Shown here piece after piece: positions 1-11,255 of a stretch of 64,000 bases of DNA (within the stretch, counting starts at the first letter, position 1; every line of letters starts with the position of its first letter). The position numbers were made by a program, and so were the translations under genes. The stretch is from positions 186,001-250,000 of the forward strand of contig JADFUC010000979.1 of assembly GCA_019722365.1 (NCBI GenBank), read 5' to 3'. The notes below the pieces were generated by a model. The model ran no database searches. It saw only the letters and a list, made by a program, of their open reading frames with translations, and was not told the origin of the DNA. The stretch is from Lithospermum erythrorhizon (lineage: Eukaryota; Streptophyta; Magnoliopsida; Boraginales; Boraginaceae).

Positions 1-123
1 AATGTTGTCATCCATTTGGGTCGGGGTGAATGTGAATCTAGGTGAAGGTAAAATTGAAAAATTTGAAAAATTAAAGTAGGTAGGTTAAGGGTAGTTGATG
101 TTAATCGAGGTGAATATTTTAAA

Positions 124-234
124 ATGTTGTTTGGTTTATCTCAATTTGGGGTCAATGAAAACAGGTTTAATCTAGTTGAATCATTTAACTTGATTAAACT
201 AGGTGAATACAAAAACTAGAAAACCAAACATGAT
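124..234. repeat. Short inverted-repeat element (MITE-like)
   Basis: The outer arms carry TGTTTGGTTT at left and AAAACCAAACA at right. Nested inside is a near-perfect hairpin, GTTTAATCtAGTT against AACTtGATTAAAC, around 168-203. This fold-back layout is typical of a small non-autonomous DNA transposon, but I could not fix its exact ends or a target duplication, so the family is open. Confidence 0.35.
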
Positions 235-264
235 GAAATTAAAAGTACACCTATTATTGGTATT

Positions 265-366
265 TTTTTTTCCGTATAAAAATATTTTATAAGCACCCTT
301 CATGAATCGAACTCACATCTCATATTTATGCCGTGGTGATAAATCCATTGCGCTGTGTTCTTGGTT
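265..366 (-). mobile_element. Short tRNA-derived SINE with target-site duplication
   Basis: Read on the minus strand it shows a pol III A-box-like stretch (complement of 341-355, AGCGCAATGG) followed by a B-box-like stretch (complement of 301-314, GAGTTCGATTC), and it ends in an A run (complement of about 262-271). It is flanked by a near-identical duplication, 247-264 and 367-383, differing by one substitution and one missing base. A-box, B-box, A tail and long target duplication together indicate L1-type retrotransposition of a SINE. The body is only about 100 bp, so it is a very short or 3'-truncated family member. Confidence 0.55.
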
Positions 367-890
367 ACACCTACATTGGTATTGTTTTCGAGTGGTTATC
401 AAGTGGCTCTATGGACGGTTGCTTTGGAGTTAGATGGAAGGAAGGTTGTTTAAGGTGGTGAGGATACTATGGAAAGGAATAGGAAGATGATAGAGATATA
501 GATAAATTGTGCAACAGGTGGTGGTTCAGCTTATTGGCAATGAAGATAACCAAGAGAAGAAGGAGAATACAGTCGAGAACATCAGATTGCAGATGGGTAA
601 GGAGTATTGGAAAAATCAAGAGGCTCTGGTTTTTTATCTCATCGAGCGCGTAAATTTTGGCATATGGATAGAATGAAAGATTGTACCCTGAAAGTATTCT
701 CAAGTGTTGACTGTTTACTTCAAACCCGAGGGGGTTGGGGGAAGTTGGTCATTAACTACCACTGCTGTTTTATGTGTTTTAAGTAACTATTTATATTTTT
801 ACCTCATAGAACTAAAGCATTTTGGTACTTACTGGGCTCTTACATTTTGTTTATTAACGATTTAATATATCCTTCTTTGTTTCGAGTTAG

Positions 891-1264
891 GTAGCAGTAT
901 TGGAAGAGCAAAAACTTGAGGCATCTGAACAGTTAGAAGATGAAACACTTGAAACTGATACAAATGTTGAGCCGACTTCCAACAGTGATGAGTTGGATGA
1001 GAAACCTGACATCAATGATGTGCCGATGGAAGAATGTCAGGTGGCGTGCACATGAAATTATGTTTGTGTGTCTTTATTATATGCAGTCTACGACTCTGTA
1101 ATTCTTTGTCACTTGTTATTCTTATAAAGATACATGAAAATAGTAGTCTTCTACCATGACAGGGTGTGGAGAGTAAGCAAGAGGAACGCCAGGATCTTAA
1201 CGAAAGCTTGGACTTGAATTCTGAAGATGGAGAAAACAATTTTCAATCTAAACAGATCAAATGA
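891..1264 (+). CDS. Last two exons of an unidentified acidic-tailed protein
   Basis: Two consecutive in-phase exons are visible. The first, 891-1040, follows an AG acceptor and encodes 50 residues rich in Glu and Asp, starting VAVLEEQKLEASEQ. It ends at a GT donor at 1041. The second, 1163-1264, follows an AG acceptor and encodes 33 residues (GVESKQEERQDLNES onward) ending at TGA 1262-1264. Both are phase 0, so they join cleanly. The chain is acidic and low in complexity with no domain I recognise, as expected for the disordered tail of a larger nuclear or regulatory protein. Upstream exons lie left of 891; an open stretch near 517-596 that ends at a possible GT donor could be one, but I cannot prove it. 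No function is assigned. Confidence 0.5.
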
Positions 1265-2365
1265 AAGATGGTCCAGCCGAGCAATTATGACCTGGGATTA
1301 TTTGAATTCTCAGCTGATCGAGTCATTTAAGCCATTGGAATTATAGCATCTGAGTGTGGCAATTTTTTCCTCTTAAATTTAGAAGTGCACCTGTGATGAT
1401 GATGATGTACAACGGATCACTGCCAAGCAGACGTTAGCTTTGCAGTATAGTCTTCAGTCGGCCGATTGACTATCCTATCATTCAGCTGATTGCAATTTGG
1501 TTCTGATCGCGCACTGAGATGCATTTTTAACAATTTTTTCACCATTAACTATATGGAACATTTCTTGAATACTTGTAGCAGATACCTTCACATAAGAGGA
1601 CATTTGGCTTAGAATTATGTTGAGTTCTTTATGCTTCCCGATACAATTGTATTTACATAAATGACATTATTTTTCTTGATATAAACCAATTTTCCTTTTA
1701 GTAGTAGTTTATCAGTAGGCAGTTCTTTATATTGTTCATATAAGAAATGCAAATTAATCAAAATTGAAGTTCTGATTAGGTTTATGTTTCAAGCTTCAAG
1801 TTCCTATCATGCTTATTACTGTCTATTTGATCTTTCAAAGTCTCTAGTTTTTCACATTTATGAATGCATATACATCATGCTCATATACTAACATATAGTT
1901 GTAAACCTTCTTGAGACCAGCAATATCTTGGTTTTGCTACAATGACAAATGAATTGGTAACAAAATGTTTCTAGTCTTGTTATTTTTTATGTAAAGCTTG
2001 TGATTCTTGTTTGTTTGTCTAGTTACTAGAGGAGTTGGTAGAAATCCCTCTATGATTTTGGTCCTTTTAAATTTGATAATTTAGAATCTATTGCATGATT
2101 GTGATAGGGAAAAGGGAAACCATATCCGGGATAACAGTATTCTTTTAGACCATCTACAAAAATCTTGGCTCTATGCTGCAAACAAAGCATTTTTTCTTCC
2201 TAAAACTAGAAGCAATGTTGGTGAATATTACATGATGAAAGCTATGATCACTCTTTTTTGATGTTTAAAGAGCAGGAAGTTCATAGTATACCTATTATTA
2301 TCAATAGACTTTTTTCACATGTTTGATTCAAGATATATTGGAAGCTCTCTAATGATCATTAATGG
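1265..2365. other. 3' flank of the acidic-tail gene; no gene seen
   Basis: AT-rich sequence without long open frames. The first few hundred bases are probably the 3' untranslated region of the preceding gene. I see no RNA gene or clear repeat here. Confidence 0.4.
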
Positions 2366-2373
2366 ATAAGCAT

Positions 2374-3002
2374 TAGGGGTTCTTAACGGTTCGTTCGGGT
2401 TCGGTTTGAAATTAAAATTGTAACCGAACCTATTTCATCGGTTCTTCAAAGGTCGAATGCAATCGGTTCGGTTCCGATCGTTCCAATCCTATCGGTTCCC
2501 ATCGGTTCCGTTCTCGTTAAATTTCGGTTTGAGACATTTTTAGCATATCGCCTCAACTCAAAATTCTAAGTCCTTAAACTAGATTTAACCTTGTAATTTT
2601 AATGAACTTTTTAGCATTAATTATACAATCTACATACACATTCAATACACAATACCACTATTTTTACATATCTTTGTATTTCCTATATTATTAGTTTAGA
2701 AAGATTTATATATATATTTTATTTCATTATACCAATAATGAACAAAGTTAAATCTAAATTCCCCTTCTTAAAATGTACACATGCAAATACTAAGATTCGA
2801 AGCGATAATAAATAAAAAATTGAAAAATCTACACAAAATTTTAGAAATCGGTTCTGCTCTCGTTCTGCTCGTTAAGGGCCGAACTCTAAATTAGTTCGGT
2901 TCTTTTCTTCGAATCCCAATCGGTTCGGTTCCGATCGGTTCCAAAAATTTATGATATTTTCGGTTCGGTTCCGGTCGGTTTTGTATTTTGTTGGCACCCC
3001 TA
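2374..3002. mobile_element. Non-autonomous hAT element, 629 bp
   Basis: The element starts TAGGGGT and ends ACCCCTA, giving short terminal inverted repeats. It is flanked by a perfect 8-bp direct duplication, ATAAGCAT, at 2366-2373 and 3003-3010. An 8-bp duplication with a TAGGGGT-type terminus is the signature of the hAT superfamily. Both subterminal regions are packed with GGTTCGGTTC-like motifs in opposite orientations, which are likely transposase-binding arrays. There is no coding capacity, so movement would need a transposase supplied from elsewhere. The perfect target duplication suggests fairly recent insertion. Confidence 0.85.
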
Positions 3003-3365
3003 ATAAGCATTATGCAAGAAAGTCTCAACGATGCATGATGGTTTACAACTGATTTTGGATGTTTTGAAAATATTTGATGTTTTGAAAACCTTAAAAGGAA
3101 ATCTATCATTTAGATTCATGAGGAAATCTATTATAATCAAATGAAGCAACGATAAAAATTTATAGTTGGCTTTCTCAAACAAATACATGGTGATTTCATT
3201 GGTTCTCGTAACTAATATTTTATATAAAGAGTATTGATAGTTATGTATTTTATATAAGGAGTATTGATAGTTATATATGCATTTTGGTATCTCAGATATG
3301 GAAGCGAGTAATTAACGGTTATCAAATCTAGAAGTCAAGCCCCACGATCTCTCAGATAGTTTCTA

Positions 3366-3845
3366 AAACCCCTTTCCATGATGTAATCACTCTCTACCTT
3401 ATTAGTTTGCAAAGAGAAAACTGCTCAACCAAAAAAAAACATAATGAGGTAATAAACTACAATCAAGGTAATGCCACTATATTCTCTCATGATTGTGATG
3501 TTCTCTTTAGTGCATGTTACTTGTTGTATATTATTTTTCTCATCTTCCTTAACACAATCTATATGACTATTTCAGACCACAAGGGTACCATTCAAGATAT
3601 TGGTAATCTACAAAGGCAACAATTGTAGATTGCTTGCTTCTACTTAGAGCAAAACTATATTTAATGGAACTTACTAATAAATGCAATCCGCTAATAATCG
3701 TACCACACATTCTATTACGTAACTTCATATTACAATAAGACTTTCTATAATCTGGATCAGCCTAGTAGAAATAGTCCTCTTCGGTCTAGTTATGTGAAAA
3801 TCGCTCCCTCCTGAACCGCTAGATGGTAATCGGGTGGTGGTTATC
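3366..3845. repeat. Left copy of ~480-bp direct repeat (LTR-like)
   Basis: This segment matches 8466-8945 over almost its whole length, beginning with CCCTTTCCATG and passing through the shared blocks CTCTCTACCTTATTAG, an A run, CATAATGAGGTAATAAAC and GGTAATGCCACTATATTCTC. The copies have diverged by several percent with small indels. They could be the two LTRs of an old retrotransposon about 5.6 kb long, or a segmental duplication. I could not define TG..CA ends or a target duplication, so the LTR reading is provisional. Confidence 0.5.
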
Positions 3846-6784
3846 ATGAGGTCCTCATGAGTCCAAAACTTGGATCCTCGTAGTACTCGAAAGTCATACA
3901 TGGGTGCCATCACGTACACTATTTTAGTTAATGTACTATAAAGTAGTTAAAGAATAAATGTACTGTGGGCTTTGAAATGAAATGTTTTGCATCTCAAAGG
4001 CCCCTCCAACGGTAGGTAACGGTATTGAATGTGGGTCATTCCTATGAACGAGAACCGTCTATCGACAAGACACCATCTCTCATCCGCTATATATCTTTGA
4101 AGCGAGAACCGTGATTTTGACAAGACCATTCCTAGACAAGACTCGCCATTTGATCCTCAAGTTGCCAATTATTCTTACTTGTGAACCCCAAGCCCTCTCT
4201 CTTTACACACATGTCCATACCTCGACGAATGAGATCCGCCCACTGGGTTCTAAGCTCCATAAAAGGTATTGTCCTTGTCTTAAAGTGTACTTCATTTTAC
4301 TTTGTACCAAAACGTCATCTTCAACCTCTTCGCCTCCATTACTCCAACCTCGATTCTCCGGGGCCACCGCCCTCCTCCAACATCACCATTATTTCAAGTA
4401 ACTCTCATACCCCTCTATGGTATTTACAAGTTCTTTGGAAGTAGGCATGATATTCCCCACTAATTACTTCATTCTTATACAATTTTTCTCAAGTATCAAA
4501 ATAGGGGTTTTTCATTTTGGGTTTTTTTAGGTAAAGAGGAATCAGATTACGCGATGAGATTTGGGAAATCTACTACATCTCCGACTAATCTTGTGTGAGT
4601 AGAAGGGTACATGGTGGATATTTTCTGGATATATGTGGGGAGGGTTCGAATGTTTCTGAATCCTTTCTTACATTCAAAGTGAAGTTTTTGGAGTTTTTAC
4701 CCTTCTCTTTAGTTCCTATATCTTTGCCTTTTATATTATTGTGGAATCTCTTTAGATATCTACTTTTTCTCAGGTTTGGCCCGTGGTGGGTTGGGGAGGC
4801 ATGGAGTTTATTTCATGTTGAAGATGAAGAGTTTTGTGCCCTAATTTTGAATGTTTCGGGAGCCCTTTACTATTTTTTCCTAAATTGCCCCTATTTGGTC
4901 TCGTTTCCCAAAATTTCAAGTTTTGTTTAACCAACCGTATTCTTTGGTTACGTATATGTGGGCCGTTCCCAAAAAAGAGATTCTTATACTCCGTCCACGG
5001 CGACTTCAACATCACCACCGAAGTGATCCGCTCCTCCAAGTCCCGATTCTATCACGGTAACGGACCCCGAAACCCTTTGCCCTTGCTAGATTATATGCGT
5101 CGCTTATAGGTGCTGAGCTTTACTTATGATGGGCACTTGGTATTTTCTCGGCACCATGACCCTTTGCTAATATACGACCTCGTCGCTGCTCGAAACGCTA
5201 TTTAAATGGATTAACGACGTAGACTGGATGGACCGCAAGATTTAGATATCCCTCTCTATCGAGCCTTTATCGGTTCCCGCACACCCTCATCTTCTACAAC
5301 CCAAAGTCTCTCAGCCCGCTTCACCTTCACTGAACCCAGGACCGCCGAGGCGTACAACCGCCGATAAACCAAGTGACATTCCCACTATTATTCGCGACTT
5401 TACCAAGAACCTTCTCGGATATGGTTTAGATAATTTTAGGCAATATTTAAATCATCTAGGAGTGCAAATTCCCTTGTAGCGGGGAGCAAGCTTCCGAGCC
5501 ACGAGTTGACCCATCCCAGAATTTGTAGTCCCTTTAGCCACTGCTGACCGCCATGTATATAAAGTCCTTATCATAATGGAGCCCGCTTTTCCTTCTCGCC
5601 TGAGATGATGAACGGTTAGTAGTGCTTAATCGTGCCTCAGAGCAACTACCAAGGCGGCTACTATCACTATCTTTATAGGCTTGTAGGATGGCCGCGATAA
5701 CTTCTACCCTACCCCTTTTCTTTAATATGCACACCACCTCCCATTTTGGGTCAAGTATCTTTCTACCGCCTCAAAGGAGGTCAGTAATACATTTTTGCCG
5801 AATTCTAAGATTGATATAATTTGAAACGAGATGACACTCCAAAATGAAGCCTATGAGCAGGAGTGATAAAAGGACGCGTCCCCAAGAGCGGACCTCTACT
5901 GAGTGAAGTAGAGCACCCTAAGTTTAAGAAAACCGCTTGGATCAAAGCCCGACTAATGCTTGAAACGGATTTTTGACCAAGCCATTCACTATAAAGATTA
6001 TGAGGAGGTGTTTTAATCTAGGCGGTTTGATCCAACAAAGACTTTAATCAAATCGTGGTGCCTCGTTGATCAAGGGTATAGCCACTTATATACTTTTGAC
6101 CAATTCAGTATTACACGCTATTAAATGCACGTGAACCCAAGGACGACCTTTTCTACCATGACCGGGCGATCGTGTTCCCCTCTTCCAAGTGGGCCAAAGT
6201 GGTCAAGAAGTTCTTTTAAAGAAGCAATGTCCGGTCAGCCCTGGGTTCTACCGGCCCCGGGCCGTTGCATTCACAGTGGGAAAGTGCTTGCCCTCCGGCC
6301 AGCCTATTCCTCAAAAAGGCACAAGTCAATTACCGCAGTCGCCACACTCAAAGATTTTGGACTTGATCGAGACCTCCTTCCTCCAACTTTCCGATATGAA
6401 CCTGGGAAGACACCTCACCGTACTCAATCCTCCATCTCATTCTCCGCTCGAGCAAAGGTTCGTGACTTCGCCTCGAAAGCCAAAACCGATATTCCGCGAA
6501 TTATCTAGACTTGCCTTTCACCCTCCCAGCGATCTTTAGATAACCAAGGATTCAACTCTCAGCAGGATCAAATGCTTTCTCTCTCTGAGCCCCGCGCCTT
6601 CTTATCGGAGTTGATTAGGAAATACTACAAATCCATTCGCACTTTGAGATTCATGGTGTTTTGCCCACTATTTATCAAAGGTAACATTTTCCTACTCTCC
6701 TTTATACCCGTATTTTGAGTACATATATTTATTTCCTACTTTGTCCTTCCTTGTAGGTTGCGAATGCAAGTTTTGAATATCCTT
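3846..6784. other. Decayed transposon interior, no intact gene
   Basis: The GC content is higher than in the flanks and several overlapping open frames of 80-127 codons occur (for example 6125-6508 and 6189-6539, both +). None matches a family I can name with confidence. The stretch lies between the 480-bp direct repeats and left of the gag-like start described at 6785-7030, so it is best read as scrambled retroelement sequence. A plus-strand stretch near 4960-5190 reads like weathered coding sequence but is interrupted by stops. Confidence 0.4.
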
Positions 6785-7030
6785 TTAGGGCGGATCTCCC
6801 GGATTTATACGAGCCAAGAAGCGTGCGTGAAGGAGAGGGCTTTGTAAATACAAGTCAAGGAGCCAAGGAGGAGAATGATAGGCCAAAGCCGCCACTCTAG
6901 CTATCATGAGAGTTGTTGCCGACTTCCCAAGCCGTACAAGATCAAAACATGATGCCTTCATGCTCGGTTTATTCGCTTGAGGGTGAGTATTTTGATCTCT
7001 CAAGCTAGAGCGCCAATTGTTCACAATCAA
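6785..7030 (-). pseudogene. Gag-like start of a Ty3/Gypsy element after a primer-site-like motif
   Basis: On the minus strand an open frame of about 80 codons begins immediately inside a sequence reading ACAATTGGCGCTCTAG (complement of about 7005-7020). ATTGGCGC directly after a CA is the usual look of an LTR end followed by a tRNA primer binding site in plant Gypsy elements. The frame then degenerates to the left. The protein itself is not diagnostic; the call rests on position next to the primer-site motif and on the LTR and pol remnant immediately to its right. Confidence 0.4.
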
Positions 7031-7885
7031 GCAACCAAGAAGTGGGGAACTTGGAGCAGAGCCAAAGTCATTGAAGAGGGTTACAGATCAACAGTCCAGA
7101 AGCCATCCACAATTTCCAAAGTGGTCTCAAGATTTTCGCAAGTCGGTTAAGTAGCTTACTACTTATGTCACTTTACCAAGACTTTAAAAGATGTCAATCC
7201 TTCCATAGTGGCGAATTACTAAGACTCTATCCAGGAGTACCCTGAAGAGTGGTTTGCCCTTTCGACCTTTTCATCTCTTTTTTAACTCCCAATGCGGAAG
7301 AAGAAGATGACGCTCCTCCAAAGACCAAGAAAATTCCCTTCTTCTTGAACATTTTATATTTCTTTTGTGACTTTTGAAAACCTATTAATGTTTTATTTCG
7401 CTTGCTTGGTTTTATAATACAAGCGCTTACTTTGCCTATCTATTTTTATTTCACGGTTTTATTAAGTGCTCATTTGCTGCATTTCTTTCTACTTATAATC
7501 GCTTTTGCTTATTGCATTAGCTTGTCAAATCATGGCTTATGCGCCTTGGCCCCTGTGTCAATGGTCTTGGCGGCCAGGCCAAGACGCTTGGAACACTCAT
7601 GGGCACCGTTAGTTGTATGACTAACCAACGGTTACTTTTATAAAAGCTTGTTTTCTGACAATCGCTTATAAAGCAATCATGGGCTTTTCTTTTGCGAGCA
7701 AATCTAATGATCGCTTCGCTTGGTCTTACGCATGTGAATGCGTGCAATTATACTTATGGAATAGCATGCCGGTTGTCAGAGCATTTTTCACATAGTTTTA
7801 ACAAGTCATATATAGAAGCATAGAACCGCCTTTTATTAATGTTTTACTCTTGAAAAGAGTGGCTTCCCTTCTTGGGGTGGTTACA
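7022..7885 (-). mobile_element. Putative Ty3/Gypsy LTR (minus strand)
   Basis: On the minus strand this begins TGTAACC just after a purine-rich tract (GCCGAAAAGGG), a plausible polypurine tract. It ends ..GTGAACA directly before the ATTGGCGC primer-site-like motif, so the ends form a weak TGT..ACA inverted pair. Upstream of it lies the C-terminal end of a Gypsy polyprotein and downstream a gag-like start. Length, about 864 bp, is normal for a plant LTR. There is no second copy of it in the window, so the boundaries rest on flanking landmarks only. Confidence 0.45.
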
Positions 7886-7902
7886 TGACCCTTTTCGGCT
7901 GA

Positions 7903-8300
7903 TTACACATAATATTTGCATAACTTAGATGGATGCCAGGTTCGCGGAACCGATTTTCCGTCTAGGTCTTCTAGCTCGTATGTGCTTGGTCCCACAACTT
8001 TCTTCATACGATATGGTCCCTCCTATTTAGGACTCAACTTGCTCAGGTTTTTTAGGTCGATTGCTAAACATAAAGAAGACTAGGTCCTTTGAGTGAAATT
8101 TTCGGTTTTTACCCTTCAGCTTATAAGGACCTAACCATAAGTCAAGTTTATATTTGAGAGTTTTATATAAAGCTTCATTCCTCAATTCATCCACAAAGTT
8201 GAGATATTCCTTCAAACGCTTAACTACTCTCTTGAACTCATCCGTTTGTGTGTGGGTAAGCCAACTGCAGTAAAATCGCTTCTCCTCCACGTATTAGCTG
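7903..8300 (-). pseudogene. C-terminal end of a Ty3/Gypsy pol polyprotein, broken
   Basis: Read right to left, the complement of 8290-8027 encodes a stretch ending KFHSKDLVF... and, after a stop or frameshift near 8027, the chain resumes as GPYRMKKVVGPSTYELEDLD and closes with PRTWHPSKLCKYYV and a stop near 7904. This GPYRV...YxLEDLDG...PRTW...LRRYYV pattern is the conserved end of the integrase region of plant Ty3/Gypsy polyproteins. The internal stop shows it is dead. Sequence farther right (8300-8465) is too decayed to read as integrase. Confidence 0.65.
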
Positions 8301-8465
8301 AAAGGAGCCTCTGCTTGGTTGGTTGGTTAGGCATGGAACGGCGACCATAATATCAGTTGGAGCTCTCTATCCAAATGCCTTCTTTTGCCACTGCTAAGAT
8401 ATTTTCTTGATGCCTTTAAAGATGATGTTGTTCAAACGCCGATCATCAAGCAGAGTTGATGCCTT

Positions 8466-8945
8466 TGAACCCTTTCCATGTAATCTCTCTACCTTATTAG
8501 CTCGCATAGAGAAATCGGCCGACAAAAAAAAAACATAATGAGGTAATAAACTACAAATCAAGGTAATGCCACTATATTCTCTCTCATGATTGTGGATGCT
8601 CTCCTTAGTGCATGTTACTCTGTTGTAATAATTTTCTAATCTTTCTTAACACAATCTATATGACTATTTCATACCATAAGGATGCTACTCAAGATATCGG
8701 GTAATCTACAAAGGCAACAATAAGAGATTGCTTGCTTCTACTTGAGCAAAACATATATTTAATGGACTCCATCGAGCAAATGCAATCCGCTAGAATAACA
8801 AAAGACCAAGCAACGTCACCATGACTCTATTGCCAGATCTCAGATACAATGGGACTCTACAACTGGTCGCCTTAGTAGAAATAGTCCCTTCGTCTAACTG
8901 GCTAAAATCGCCCTCTTGGACCGCTTAGATGGTACTAAGGGCGGT
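8466..8945. repeat. Right copy of ~480-bp direct repeat (LTR-like)
   Basis: Partner of 3366-3845 in the same orientation; see that entry for shared blocks. The alignment begins at CCCTTTCCATG and fades after the GACCGCTTAGATGGT-like end. Confidence 0.5.
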
Positions 8946-9112
8946 TGAAATCAATGAAAAATTGATTCCCTTATTATGCCCGTCATGACAATTATGTGAT
9001 CAATTCATTTACCAGTCAAGTTAAATGTGATTACCTAAACTTAGTGTTCACCTATAATTGTATACTGCTAGTGGGTTCTCAGTTTTTAGTTGTTCTATGA
9101 GTTATGAGCGAT

Positions 9113-9942
9113 TGTTGGGATCTACTATTAATTGTTATAATAATAGTAATTGGTCACCATTATTATTATAAGTTACTATTATTCGAGCCTGAAGGTCACA
9201 CACACATGATATTCGAATTATATTTCATGCAATTTAAATTAAACGAGACTTGTAAATTGAGAGATGTATTTCAACATATATATATTTGTGAAATCTATAT
9301 TAATGAACATTAATTGGTTAAACTTGCAAGTTTAATCAATTAAGCAATTGAAATTGATAACTTGATAAGTTATTCGATAGTGACTGCTAGTATTTTAATT
9401 GACTTGTTAAATTAATTAAAATAGAACAACTCACTAGTGACTCATTATTTGGATTAGAAGCACATAACGACCGATTAAGTTAATCTAGTTAAACCGATTT
9501 AACGTAGCTTGCTTAATCGGGTGAAAATTAGCAAAATGAGATTAAAGAAAGCAGACAAGGGTTTTTCATTTGATGAAAACAAAAACCCTTGCCTCTCTAT
9601 CTAGAACCGTGCGCCCCCTCTCCCTTTGGAAGAGTTTTCTCTTCCATTTGTTCTCAACAACTCTAGCAAGTTCAAGCTCTCTCAATTCGATTTCCTCCCT
9701 GTGTGTACAATCTGTAGGACATCCTTTGGTGTTGACAAACGATTGGAAAAGGCTTTGCAAAGCTGATTCACGCGAGGCATTGGCTTGAGGAGGTTGGTTT
9801 TATTCGTCTTCCGCTGCAATGTAAGAACTCTTTTATTCATATTGCATATTATGTGTTTTAGATTAATATATGTCAGCTTGAGGGATCCGGGGATTGCGAA
9901 TTTGGTATTTATCACAATTAAAATTCATATTAGATTCTAACA
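9113..9942 (+). mobile_element. Copia-type 5' LTR, 830 bp
   Basis: The LTR starts TGTTGGGATC and ends GATTCTAACA, an imperfect inverted pair with TG..CA ends. One base after it comes TGGCCTCAGAGCC, close to TGGTATCAGAGC, the primer binding site complementary to initiator methionine tRNA used by plant Copia elements. The body holds the usual leader-like CT-rich stretch around 9610-9700. No matching 3' LTR lies downstream, so the element is truncated. The bases before it (GCGAT, 9108-9112) would be the target duplication but the partner is missing. Confidence 0.7.
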
Positions 9943-10740
9943 GTGGCCTCAGAGCCTACTCAAAGTTAATGTATTTTATCTAATTCTATTTGTGTGTATT
10001 CGTAGTTGTTAATTAATTATTCAGAAGTTGTTAATTAATTCGACATCCATGATTTGTATATTCAATTTATGAATATATAATATAAAAATCAACCCATTTT
10101 TATATATAGTTCACACGGCTGTATCATCAATTTATTTGTATTGGTTTTGATGATTTGATATTTGTTTAATTGTTTCATGACATGAAAGGATTAAAACTTT
10201 GATTAATTTGCATTTTGCTTTAGATAGAATCGTTTTCCATTTTTAGGAGGGTTAAGCAACAGAAAAATTCGAACAATCTATATGTTCAAAAACCTTTGAG
10301 ATCCATCTCAGATTTTTGCAGATTTGTTTGAAATTTTTAAGTAATTCAAAATTCATTCAATTTCTGGATTGTTTTGATTTAATCGTGAAAACTAGAAGTG
10401 TTTTTGATGAAATCTAATTGGACGTTCACAAATGATATTATTGATGTTCAAGTCGGATCCCAAAATTTTTGAATTTTTAGAGCCTCCAAATCGCTTTTTA
10501 CAAAGTTTCACCAACACCAAAACCGAAATTAATTTACCAATATTCGCTGCCGGACTTGCGAACCATGGGGCTGTCCGCCCGATTGGGACGGTCCGCCACC
10601 GTGAAAAGTCATCGCCGCATTTCACGCAATTGACTGGGTGTGCCGGCCGCGGCGGCCGATGCCTGCCGCTTGTCCCGTTGGAAATTGCCGTCTCCGCTTT
10701 TGAAAACCCTAAATGTATTTTATGTAATTTTGTAAATAAT
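9943..10740 (+). mobile_element. Leader region of truncated Copia element
   Basis: This follows the primer binding site at 9944-9956. It is an untranslated leader that becomes markedly GC-rich at 10545-10700 (CCGGCCGCGGCGGCC near 10640), unlike the flanks. A 105-codon frame (10432-10749, +) spans it, but its composition looks incidental and it has no gag motif. No gag or pol follows before the next gene, so the internal region has been lost. Confidence 0.45.
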
Positions 10741-10848
10741 TATCAATAATCATGTGTGAATATATTTAAATTGAAAATTCAAGCATTAATTGATAATTAA
10801 TTATAAAATAACAGTAATTAATTAGTCAATTATGAACATATTTAATTT

Positions 10849-10985
10849 CATTTCATTTAATATATATGACATTTTAATTGATAATTCATTTATATTTCAT
10901 TTAATATATATTTACATTTTAATTGGATAATTCATTTCATTTCATTTAATATATATGACATTTTAATTGATAATTCATTTCTATT
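10849..10985. repeat. Tandem repeat, ~48 bp x 3
   Basis: Three head-to-tail copies of a unit containing TTTCATTTAATATATAT, ACATTTTAATTG and ATAATTCATTT. The copies differ by single substitutions and 1-3 base indels. The array lies between the truncated Copia element and the promoter of the gene at 11256. Confidence 0.75.
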
Positions 10986-11173
10986 TAATTACTCAAACAA
11001 CATCAATTGAACTAGTGATTCTTTTTAAATAGTTATCATAGCTAACCACTAACCAAAGCACACATCTCTATGCCCACCTCCTCTGTACTCCCCCCTCCCC
11101 AAGAAAAATAAAATTCATAAACAAAATCTTTTTGGAAATAGAATCTATTAAACTTATCAAGCCCAAACCCTCA

Positions 11174-11181
11174 GTATATAT
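11174..11181 (+). promoter_or_regulatory. TATA box candidate for the gene at 11256
   Basis: GTATATAT lies about 75 bp before the ATG at 11256, the expected distance for a plant core promoter with a short 5' untranslated region. It is called by sequence and position only. Confidence 0.4.
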
Positions 11182-11255
11182 GCAAATACAACGTTTGCCT
11201 CTCTATTTATTCTCATTTAACCTAATTTTTTTAGAGATTCTCCAATAGCAAAACC

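Noticed and set aside
6125..6539. Overlapping 127- and 116-codon plus-strand frames in the Gypsy region
   Set aside because: Overlapping frames in GC-richer DNA with no gag, protease or transposase motif; left as decayed element interior.
10432..10749. 105-codon plus-strand frame in the Copia leader
   Set aside because: Spans the untranslated leader and its GC island; no gag features.
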